Assembly: GCA_015228695.1 (NCBI GenBank)
Contig: JADGDA010000177.1
Location: forward strand, 1 to 5,469
Length of the DNA: 5,469 nucleotides
From: Alphaproteobacteria bacterium
GTDB lineage: Bacteria > Pseudomonadota > Alphaproteobacteria > Rhodospirillales > Rhodospirillaceae
Direction: 5' to 3'
The notes below the pieces were generated by a model that ran no database searches, was not told the DNA's origin, and saw only the letters and a program-made list of their open reading frames with translations. The position numbers and the translations under genes are program-made. Position 1 is the stretch's first letter. Every line of letters starts with the position of its first letter. Below, piece after piece: positions 1 through 5,142 of the stretch.

Positions 1-95
1 CGCCCAATGATGGGTCTCAGATGGTCTGGAACCCGGCGTCGAAACCAGTAGCCCCCGGTCCTCGGGTGGCGCTGGACGTAGGTCGCACCAAGCAT
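1..95 (-). CDS. Tyrosine recombinase (phage-type integrase), N-terminal part, cut by window edge
   Basis: Only the first 31 codons are inside the window; the gene continues leftward. The peptide reads MLGATYVQRHPRTG followed by GYWFRRRVPDHLRPIIG. This matches the family pattern in which a short strand with aromatic residues is followed by FRRRVP and a helix ending in IG, at the N terminus of many proteobacterial phage integrases (the region named DUF6538). The catalytic R-H-R-Y domain lies off-window and cannot be checked. I chose the ATG at 95 because AGGGG (110-106) lies 10 bases upstream. An in-frame ATG at 137, directly after a TAG, would add 14 residues but lacks a ribosome binding site. 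The gene follows the tRNA-Ser 3' end in the same orientation, as expected for an integrase next to its attachment site. A possible -10 (TAAAAT, 153-148) exists without a good -35. The family assignment is fairly secure; function and intactness are unknown. Confidence 0.8.
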   Translation of the reverse strand, partial: MLGATYVQRHPRTGGYWFRRRVPDHLRPIIG

Positions 96-97
96 GC

Positions 98-119
98 GTG
101 TAGCACCCCTGTGTAGCAC
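98..119. repeat. Pair of 9-bp direct repeats flanking the integrase ribosome binding site
   Basis: GTGTAGCAC occurs at 98-106 and again at 111-119, with a period of 13 bases. On the coding strand the copies read GTGCTACAC and lie on either side of the AGGGG ribosome binding site of the integrase. The repeat itself is plain to see. A role as operator or as a recombinase arm site is inference. Confidence 0.7.
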
Positions 120-159
120 AGGAGGCGCTGACAGCATCTACATCGGCATTTTATTGAAT

Positions 160-184
160 ATTCTCAAGCACTTGGCGTGAGAAT
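160..184 (-). other. Inverted repeat abutting the tRNA-Ser 3' end (terminator or att core candidate)
   Basis: ATTCTCA (160-166) and TGAGAAT (178-184) form a perfect 7-bp stem with an 11-base loop, and the loop can pair further (CAC with GTG). The repeat starts at the base directly after the encoded CCA. It is followed on the minus strand by an AT-rich stretch but no T-run, so it is not a textbook intrinsic terminator. It could instead be the inverted core-type sites of the integrase attachment region. Both readings are inference. Confidence 0.45.
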
Positions 185-275
185 TGGCGGAGAGGGTGGG
201 ATTCGAACCCACGATACGCTTTAGGCGTATACACACTTTCCAGGCGTGCGCCTTCGACCACTCGGCCACCCCTCC
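185..275 (-). tRNA. tRNA-Ser (anticodon GGA)
   Basis: The minus strand folds into a class II tRNA of 91 bases including an encoded CCA (187-185). The acceptor stem GGAGGGG pairs with CCTCTCC (one G-T pair), with G as discriminator. The anticodon stem is CACGC/GTGTG with loop CTGGAAA, giving anticodon GGA at 241-239, which reads UCC and UCU. The long variable arm ATACGC/GCGTAT with loop CTAAA is typical of serine tRNAs. The T arm is GTGGG-TTCGAAT-CCCAC. The gene lies next to the integrase start, so its 3' half is the likely chromosomal attachment site. The plus-strand ORF across this locus, with a peptide containing ERVGFEPT, is the familiar translation artefact of a tRNA. Confidence 0.97.
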
Positions 276-293
276 GCAGGGAAACAGGTCTGA

Positions 294-322
294 AGGCTAT
301 CTGATCTCATCCGGCTGTGCAA
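294..322 (-). promoter_or_regulatory. Possible sigma70-type promoter of the tRNA-Ser gene
   Basis: On the minus strand, TTGCAC (322-317) is separated by 17 bases from TAGCCT (299-294). The second box keeps the three most conserved -10 positions (T, A and final T). Transcription would start around 287, about a dozen bases before the mature 5' end. The match is weak and rests on position and spacing only. Confidence 0.3.
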
Positions 323-348
323 TTTCTTTCCTGGGGCCTTACCACCCT

Positions 349-435
349 TCAATTTTCCTGAACACATGAAGGATGCCCCTCCTCCACGGCGGCAATCAGG
401 CGCTGGTGCAGATCCTTGGAAAGCTGTGCGGTCAT
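349..435 (-). pseudogene. Remnant of an IS630-type transposase N terminus
   Basis: From the ATG at 435 the minus strand reads MTAQLSKDLHQRLIAAVEEG, then leaves the family pattern and stops at 349. IS630-type transposases commonly start with a short lead followed by LSxDLRxRVVAAVExGxSxRxAAxRFGV, the first helix of their helix-turn-helix. Here the match covers about 20 residues. One added G in the GGGG run near 377-380 would give VEEGAS, the usual continuation, but no family-like sequence follows. No terminal inverted repeat or TA duplication was found. The fragment starts where the neighbouring plus-strand small gene begins. I rate this a degenerate insertion-sequence scar; the match is short, so chance similarity is possible. 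Confidence 0.45.
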
Positions 436-615
436 GCGGGCGGGAACGCGCCGCTCGCCCGATGACGTCAAGCGCGACGGTTGGCGGGAACAGAGTGTCC
501 TGGTCGTGAAAGCGGACGATTCCCGTCTCTCCTGGCCGGAACGCGAGGCGGTCACCAGATCGGCCCCAGGCTCCACGGCGAGCGTCAGCAGGCCAAGGGG
601 GGGCGCCATGAATAA
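434..615 (+). pseudogene. Small alphaproteobacterial-type hypothetical gene, apparent one-base frameshift
   Basis: Reading from the ATG at 434 gives a peptide with RRSPDDVKRDGWREQ, then SVLVVKADDSRLSWPEREAV. The GC-rich third positions are those of a real gene. After GTC-ACC (551-556) this frame turns into low-sense sequence, but the frame entered by re-reading base 556 continues as QIGPRLHGERQQAKGGRHE and stops at 613-615. The joined product, roughly 60 residues, resembles from memory a family of small hypothetical proteins of Alphaproteobacteria that contain DGWR-Q-x-LVV and RL-WPERE-V-x-LG-RLYG. Its function is unknown. The simplest explanation is loss of one C from a CC run, either a true mutation or a sequencing error. 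The ORF stays open into the next gene, so a fused product starting at 416 or 434 is formally possible but unlikely. The start is uncertain; GGAAAG at 418-423 is a weak ribosome binding site. Confidence 0.5.
595..603 (+). promoter_or_regulatory. Strong ribosome binding site deciding the start at 608
   Basis: AAGGGGGGG sits four bases before the ATG at 608, inside the tail of the frameshifted upstream gene. It supports an independent start at 608 rather than a fused protein from 416, and suggests translational coupling between the two small genes. Confidence 0.6.
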
Positions 616-931
616 CCGGCAGCAAACAGCCCGTGCGGCCGCCAGGCACGTTACCGACCTGGCGGCTTCCAACACCGGCGCCGCCCGAGCCAGGTTCCGG
701 GTGGGCAACGGGGATCAGTTCTCCATTGCCCGCATCGATGCGCTCACCCGGTTCCGGCTGGCCCTGCGTGTCCTCGGCCGTCAGCTCACCGGGGTGGTGT
801 ATCCGGTGGTCTGCGAGGGGGTGACCGTCAGCTCGGTGGCCGCAGCCCGCAATGAGAACCACCAGGGAACGGCTGGCGCGCTTGCCATCGCTCTCGAAAT
901 CCTGGCCGATCACTACGAGTTGCCCCAGTGA
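608..931 (+). CDS. Small helical hypothetical protein (107 aa), DUF6456-like C-terminal pattern
   Basis: The product begins MNNRQQTARAAARHV and has strongly GC-biased third positions throughout. Residues about 35-107 contain VGNGDQFSIARIDALTRF, then RLALRVLGRQLTGVVYPVV and finally ALEILADHYELPQ. The pattern of a helix ending in ALxxLG, a helix containing VVCEG, a short variable segment, then a last helix ending in LAxHYxL resembles the C-terminal helical part of alphaproteobacterial proteins of the DUF6456 type, which looks like a small helix-turn-helix or sigma-region-4-like fold. That similarity is recalled, not computed. The start at 608 has a strong ribosome binding site and overlaps the stop of the preceding small gene by 8 bases, so the two were probably co-translated. 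No catalytic motif, signal peptide or membrane segment is visible. The role is unknown; a small DNA-binding or regulatory protein is a guess. Confidence 0.62.
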   Translation: MNNRQQTARAAARHVTDLAASNTGAARARFRVGNGDQFSIARIDALTRFRLALRVLGRQLTGVVYPVVCEGVTVSSVAAARNENHQGTAGALAIALEILADHYELPQ

Positions 932-1000
932 TGGAAAATCAGTGCCGAAAACCAACTATCGAAAACCAACTTGACAACGAATCGTCGATTTGGGAGTCTT
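932..1000. other. Short noncoding gap with tandem repeats and a -35-like box
   Basis: No gene is seen here. The stretch holds the 12-bp tandem repeat at 946-971 and a consensus TTGACA at 971-976 on the plus strand. No convincing -10 lies 16-18 bases downstream, where the sequence is GAGTCT or close to it, so I do not call a promoter with confidence. Confidence 0.4.
946..971. repeat. Tandem 12-bp direct repeat CGAAAACCAACT
   Basis: Two identical copies lie at 946-957 and 960-971, giving a 14-base period. A degenerate third copy (GGAAAATCAGT, 933-943) may precede them. The last T of the second copy is the first base of TTGACA at 971-976. The spacing is somewhat longer than one helical turn, as seen for protein-binding iterons or operators; binding is inference. 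Confidence 0.75.
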
Positions 1001-1226
1001 AGGCTCGTTGCGAGTCGCGGCTCAGACGTCCCCCCGAGGGCGTCCTTCTGGCGCCGCGTTTTTTTTGCCTCCTCCTGGAGACGACCACGCCCCGTCGCGC
1101 GAAGGCGTCGAGCGGGGCGATCTGAGTCACCAGAGCGTCGAAATCGAAATCGGCGCCGGCTTCGATAGTCTGGGTGGCGACCACGAATAATGGCCGGCCG
1201 CCCGAGAAAAGCTTCAATCGCGCCAA
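999..1226 (-). pseudogene. Fragment of a Cas3-type helicase (helicase motif V region)
   Basis: The minus strand at 1226-1101 encodes LKLFSGGRPLFVV followed by ATQTIEAGADFDFDALVT and then QIAPLDAF. Cas3 helicases have this block around motif V (TQxxExGxDxDFDxLVTxxAPLD), next continuing L-QR-GR-NR, the arginine-rich motif VI. GRPLFVVATQ and the double DFD are closest, from memory, to Cas3 of type I-G (formerly I-U). Here the similarity stops at LDAF. The downstream codons (RRGVVVSRRRQKKR and on) are not family-like, and an A8 run (1066-1059) interrupts the frame. Upstream the frame is closed by a TGA immediately before the TTG at 1226, so motifs I-IV and the HD nuclease are absent. This is a dead piece, not a functional gene. 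No other cas gene is recognisable in the window. Another superfamily 2 helicase source is possible but less likely. Confidence 0.6.
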
Positions 1227-1416
1227 TCAGGCGCTCCCCGGATTTACGCCTTTCCAGCCACCAGACGTTGTGGTAGCCAGTCCCAACGGAGATGGATCGC
1301 ATCATCATGAAGCGGTTCGAGGACTGCCCCGGCAACGCACATTGCGGACCGTTATGCCGTAGGCATGCGTTCCGCATGACGCGAACGGGAATCGACGTGA
1401 GGAACACAACATCGCC
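1227..1416. other. Noncoding region upstream of the SNF2 gene with short palindromes
   Basis: No convincing gene is seen. Two overlapping imperfect palindromes, ATGCC-GTA-GGCAT (1354-1366) and ATGCG-TTC-CGCAT (1365-1377), lie 40-60 bases before the SNF2 start and may belong to its control region. I found no clear sigma70 promoter. GAGGA (1399-1403), 13 bases before the ATG, is the only ribosome binding site candidate. Plus-strand codons 1291-1440 form a 49-residue ORF containing EDCPGNAHCGPLC, which I do not call as a gene. Confidence 0.4.
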
Positions 1417-4116
1417 ATGCCTCGCCTCGGGTTACGTCTGACGCCACATGGGCACCTTCGGCTTGAAACGGACGAGGAAGCTCCCGTCCTGGACGACGGG
1501 ACCGCGGAACGTCTCGCTCTGGCCTTTGCGCGAGGAGCCGGATTCGGCCTCGTGCAGTTGGGAGCGGGAGAGGTTGGGCGGGTGTTGCCACCTGTCTTTG
1601 TCTGGTGGCGTGGATTTGCGGCGCGCTATGTGGAGACATTGTGCCTGCTGTCCTCGGGCGCGGAGGCTTCGTCCCCTCCCACCGTGCAGCCCCCATCTGA
1701 CGGAGAGCTTGTTACCCTCGCCCTGACGGCTCCCATGATGCCGGGGGCGGAATATCTGACCCGAGACATCCTCAAGGCGTTGTGGGCCGAACTGGCGTCG
1801 GCGTTCACAGCCTCTCTGGCCGGGGCAGGAACGGACTTACAGACCTTTCTCAAAGGACTGAACCCGGCCTGGAATCTGATTGGACGGGTCCATTTCAATC
1901 TGGCGGAAAACAGGCGTGATCCCGATCTGCCCTTCGCCTTCATGGCCACCTACACCACCCAATTGTCGGCACAGGCCAAGGCCCAGCATGTCCCGCTTGC
2001 CCAGGCCCTGCGGGAGTATTCCGGTCCTACGAACCGGGACAAGCTGCTGTCTTTGCTGCTGCCAGTCCAACGCGCCACCGAAACCTGCGGCTGGCTGCGG
2101 TCGATGGTCGATGCCGGGGAAATATTTCACCCCATGCGCTGGTCTTCCGGTGAAGCCGCGCGTTTTCTTTCCAGTGTGCCCGAATTGGAGAAGGCCGGGA
2201 TCGTGGTGCGTATGCCCGCCACTTGGCGCGCCAATCGTCCCTCGCGTCCCCAGGTCTCCGCTACGGTTGGCACGCGCGTGCCCTCGGCGGTAGGCCTTGA
2301 GGGGATTCTTGATTTTCGCATGAATGTGACGCTGGAAGGCGAGCCGCTCAGCGGGGAAGAAATCGCCGAGCTGCTGGCCGGAACCGACACCCTGGTGCTT
2401 TTGCGCGGACAGTGGGTCGAGATCGACCGTGACCGCCTTGAGCGCACGATGGTGCAATTCCGTGCCGCTGAAGCCCTGGCCGAAAGCGGAGGTCTGACCT
2501 TTGCCGAGGCCATGCGTCTTCTGTCCGGGGCCGCAGTTACCTCCAGCGACCCGGACGCGGAGGCCACCGATTGGGCGCAAGTCTCGGCGGGACCCTGGCT
2601 GGCCGAGACGTTGAAGGCGTTGCGCGCCCCAAACGCGGGATCCCGGCCCAGCCCGGATTTGAAGGGAACCTTGCGCCCTTACCAGAATGCCGGGGTGCAA
2701 TGGTTGCGGCTGTTGTCCGGGCTGGGGTTGGGGGCCTGCCTTGCCGACGACATGGGGCTTGGCAAGACCATTCAGATTTTGGCGCTGCTGTTGACGCAAA
2801 GCCAGGTTGGCAAAGAACCGTCGCCCAGTCTGCTGGTCGCGCCCGCGTCACTGCTCGCCAATTGGGCTGCGGAAATCGAGCGGTTTACGCCCACCCTGAA
2901 GGCGCGGATCGTGCACCCCTCGGCGATGACGGCGGAGCAGGTCAGGCAGTTCACGCCGGATCGGCTCAAAGAGATTGACCTCGCGATCACCAGCTATGGT
3001 TCGTTGTTGCGCATGCCGGTCCTTGAACGGACCCGCTGGCAATTCGTGGTTCTGGATGAGGCCCAGGCGATCAAGAACCCGAACGCCAAACAGACCAGGG
3101 CGGCCAAGGCGCTGAAGGCGAACGCACGTATCGCGCTGACCGGAACGCCGGTCGAAAATCGTTTGGGCGACCTGTGGTCCATTTTCGATTTCATCAATCC
3201 TGGACTCCTCGGAACCGCCAAACAGTTCGCGAGCTACACCAAGAGACTCGCCGAACGTCCGCACAACCCTTACGGCCCTCTGCGGGAGCTGGTGCGCCCC
3301 TATATTCTGCGCCGCATGAAGACGGACAAATCCGTTATCGCCGACCTGCCGGACAAGACGGAAATCAAGGCGCATTGCACCTTGAGCCGCAAACAGGCCG
3401 CGCTCTATGCGCAGACGGTATCCGATCTGGCGGAAGCCCTGAAAGAAACGGACGGGATCGAGCGCAAGGGCATCGTGCTGGCGACGCTGATGCGGCTCAA
3501 GCAAATTTGCAATCATCCGTCCCAATGGCTGAACGACAATGTTTGGGCGGAGGAAGACAGCGGCAAACTGGCCCGTCTGCGCGAGATCGCCGAGGTCATT
3601 GCGGCCCGGCAGGAAAAGATGCTGATCTTTACCCAGTTCCGCGAAATGACGGCACCGCTCCAGACGTTTCTCGGCGGAATTTTTGGCCGGCCGGGACTTG
3701 TGCTCCATGGCGACACCGCCGTAAAAAATCGCAAGGCCCTTGTGCAGACCTTTCAGGACGACGAGGCCGTGCCGTTTTTCGTGTTGTCTCTGAAGGCGGG
3801 CGGCTCGGGTTTGACGCTGACGGCGGCGTCCCATGTGGTTCATTTTGATCGTTGGTGGAACCCGGCGGTGGAGAACCAGGCGACCGACCGTGCTTTCCGC
3901 ATCGGCCAGAAGAAAAACGTTCTGGTCCACAAATTCGTGTGCCAAGGCACGGTCGAGGAAAAGATTGACGCCCTGATTGAATCGAAGAAGAGTTTGTCCG
4001 AGGATATCCTGGCGGGCTCGGCCGCAGACTCGGCCGAAGTGAATGTGACCGAGATGGAGGACGAGGATCTGCTGCGTCTTGTTGCCCTTGACCTTAACGC
4101 CGCGATGAAGGACTGA
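1417..4116 (+). CDS. SNF2-family DEAD/DEAH-box ATPase/helicase (899 aa)
   Basis: This is a complete bacterial SNF2/RapA-like ATPase (COG0553 type), which uses ATP to translocate on double-stranded DNA and remodel protein-DNA complexes in the cytoplasm. Residues 1-290 are an N-terminal region without clear motifs. Residues about 294-430 match the bacterial SNF2-associated domain (Pfam PF12419, formerly DUF3670), with LVLLRGQWVEID at 326-337. The ATPase core then shows motif I DDMGLGKT (444-451, Walker lysine K450), motif II DEAQ (547-550), motif III LTGTPVENR (574-582), motif IV MLIFTQF (735-741), motif V SLKAGGSGLTLT (791-802) and motif VI QATDRAFRIGQ (821-831). All key residues are present, so it should be active. 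The length is normal for the family. The start at 1417 fits the family opening MPRLGLRLTPHGHL, although the GAGGA ribosome site is 13 bases away. Six bases separate its stop from the ATG of the SWIM gene, so they form an operon. The in vivo role is not shown by the sequence; repair, transcription recycling and defence are all open. Confidence 0.96.
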   Translation: MPRLGLRLTPHGHLRLETDEEAPVLDDGTAERLALAFARGAGFGLVQLGAGEVGRVLPPVFVWWRGFAARYVETLCLLSSGAEASSPPTVQPPSDGELVTLALTAPMMPGAEYLTRDILKALWAELASAFTASLAGAGTDLQTFLKGLNPAWNLIGRVHFNLAENRRDPDLPFAFMATYTTQLSAQAKAQHVPLAQALREYSGPTNRDKLLSLLLPVQRATETCGWLRSMVDAGEIFHPMRWSSGEAARFLSSVPELEKAGIVVRMPATWRANRPSRPQVSATVGTRVPSAVGLEGILDFRMNVTLEGEPLSGEEIAELLAGTDTLVLLRGQWVEIDRDRLERTMVQFRAAEALAESGGLTFAEAMRLLSGAAVTSSDPDAEATDWAQVSAGPWLAETLKALRAPNAGSRPSPDLKGTLRPYQNAGVQWLRLLSGLGLGACLADDMGLGKTIQILALLLTQSQVGKEPSPSLLVAPASLLANWAAEIERFTPTLKARIVHPSAMTAEQVRQFTPDRLKEIDLAITSYGSLLRMPVLERTRWQFVVLDEAQAIKNPNAKQTRAAKALKANARIALTGTPVENRLGDLWSIFDFINPGLLGTAKQFASYTKRLAERPHNPYGPLRELVRPYILRRMKTDKSVIADLPDKTEIKAHCTLSRKQAALYAQTVSDLAEALKETDGIERKGIVLATLMRLKQICNHPSQWLNDNVWAEEDSGKLARLREIAEVIAARQEKMLIFTQFREMTAPLQTFLGGIFGRPGLVLHGDTAVKNRKALVQTFQDDEAVPFFVLSLKAGGSGLTLTAASHVVHFDRWWNPAVENQATDRAFRIGQKKNVLVHKFVCQGTVEEKIDALIESKKSLSEDILAGSAADSAEVNVTEMEDEDLLRLVALDLNAAMKD

Positions 4117-4122
4117 AGGGGG
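4116..4122 (+). promoter_or_regulatory. Ribosome binding site touching the SWIM start codon
   Basis: AAGGGGG overlaps the last base of the SNF2 stop codon and runs directly into the ATG at 4123, leaving no spacer. This is much tighter than the usual 5-9 bases. The start is still favoured because the peptide MSRYYDGGWSPYVPV matches the conserved beginning of the family. Translation may depend on coupling to the upstream gene. Confidence 0.55.
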
Positions 4123-5142
4123 ATGTCACGCTATTACGATGGAGGATGGTCTCCTTATGTTCCAGTCGCCGTGCGCCGCGAGAAGGCGGCGCGGGAGATG
4201 GAAAAGCTGCGCAAGAAAGGCCATCCCGTGTCCCCGGTGATCCTTGAGGGGCGCAAGATCGTCACCACGTTCTGGGGCAAGGCGTGGTGCGATAATCTGG
4301 AGGGCTACCACGACTATGAGAACCGACTGCCCCGTGGCCGCACCTATGTGCGCAATGGTTCTGTGGTCGATCTGCAAATTGCACCGCTCCAGATCACCGC
4401 GATGGTCAGCGGATCGTCAATCTACAAGATCACGGTCGGCATCACGGCTGTAGCCAAGGCTGCATGGCAGGCCATGTGCCGGGATTGCGCCGGCGGGATC
4501 GATTCTCTGGTGGAGTTGTTGCAAGGGCGATTTTCCAAGGGCGTCATGGAGCGGCTGTGCCGTCAGGATGGCGGCTTGTTCCCGAAGCCGTCGGAAATCG
4601 GGTTTTCCTGTAGTTGCCCGGATCATGCGTCCATGTGCAAACATGTCGCCGCAGTGCTGTACGGTGTAGGTGCCCGGCTCGATGAAAAGCCGGAACTGCT
4701 GTTTCGGCTGCGCGCGGTGGACGAAACCGACCTGGTGGCCGGTTTGGACACCGCGTTGCCCCTGGCCAAGACGGGACCAGCAGCAGGAAAAACCCTTGAG
4801 GCCGATGATATTTCCGCATTGTTCGGTCTTGATATGGTCGATGAGGCCAAGCCCGCCGATACACCGACCGCGCCAAAGCCGCCGAAAAAAGGGCGGCGGA
4901 GCAAGCAGCCAGCCTCTGTCCCACAGCCATCGGTTCAAACCACGGAGCCCGTGAAACGAACCGGCAAGGCCGGGAAGACGGCAAAGCCTACGGTTGATGT
5001 CAAACTACCCGCGTTACCGCTCGCATCCTCACAGCCAAAGCCCAAAGCTAGATCAAAGAAAGCGGTTGTTCAGAGCCGATCAAAAACGTCAGGGACCACA
5101 CACGAGTTAACGCCCGATGGGTATGTGAAGTGGTGGAAGTGA
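4123..5142 (+). CDS. SWIM zinc-finger protein, partner of the SNF2 ATPase (339 aa)
   Basis: The SWIM domain is a Zn-binding CxCx(n)CxH module thought to bind DNA or proteins. Here the ligands are C163 and C165 (FSCSCPDHA) and C172 and H174 (MCKHVAAVLYGVGARLD), a complete set. The N-terminal half carries conserved blocks of the bacterial family: TFWGKAWCDNL (49-59), RLPRGRTYVRNGSVVDL (68-84) and a helix with SLVELLQGRFSKGVMERLC (about 128-146). Residues about 240-325 form a low-complexity Lys/Pro/Ala/Ser tail that is probably disordered and, being basic, could contact nucleic acid. The protein ends in LTPDGYVKWWK. It follows the SNF2 gene by six bases and is surely co-transcribed. Separate SNF2 and SWIM neighbours are known (B. 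subtilis ywqA/ywqB; M. tuberculosis Rv2101/Rv2102), and some bacterial SNF2 proteins carry a fused SWIM domain, which supports a physical partnership. No enzymatic motif is visible. Confidence 0.94.
   Translation: MSRYYDGGWSPYVPVAVRREKAAREMEKLRKKGHPVSPVILEGRKIVTTFWGKAWCDNLEGYHDYENRLPRGRTYVRNGSVVDLQIAPLQITAMVSGSSIYKITVGITAVAKAAWQAMCRDCAGGIDSLVELLQGRFSKGVMERLCRQDGGLFPKPSEIGFSCSCPDHASMCKHVAAVLYGVGARLDEKPELLFRLRAVDETDLVAGLDTALPLAKTGPAAGKTLEADDISALFGLDMVDEAKPADTPTAPKPPKKGRRSKQPASVPQPSVQTTEPVKRTGKAGKTAKPTVDVKLPALPLASSQPKPKARSKKAVVQSRSKTSGTTHELTPDGYVKWWK

Noticed and set aside
184..369. Plus-strand 61-codon ORF containing ERVGFEPT
   Set aside because: It is the antisense translation of the tRNA-Ser gene, a well-known artefact.
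416..607. N-terminal extension of the 107-residue protein, making one 171-residue gene from a TTG at 416
   Set aside because: The first two thirds match a separate small protein that continues in another frame to its own stop, and a strong ribosome binding site precedes the ATG at 608.
1354..1377. CRISPR array next to the cas3 fragment
   Set aside because: Only one palindromic unit is present; no repeat-spacer periodicity exists anywhere in the window.
1291..1440. 49-codon ORF with several Cys and His residues overlapping the SNF2 start
   Set aside because: There is no proper ribosome binding spacing, no family resemblance, and it overlaps the clear SNF2 start in another frame.
1837..3945. 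Long minus-strand ORFs (320 and 365 codons) and other-frame ORFs inside the SNF2 gene
   Set aside because: They are antisense or shifted shadows in GC-rich coding DNA; the plus frame carries the full ordered set of SNF2 motifs.
1417..4116. Identification of the SNF2 gene as Zorya zorD or DISARM drmD
   Set aside because: No zorA/zorB/zorC or drmA/drmB partner is in the window, and the SWIM neighbour fits the generic SNF2-SWIM pair instead.
4417..4938. Minus-strand ORF of 173 codons across the SWIM gene
   Set aside because: It is a shadow of the plus-strand SWIM frame, which has the complete CxC...CxH site and conserved family blocks.
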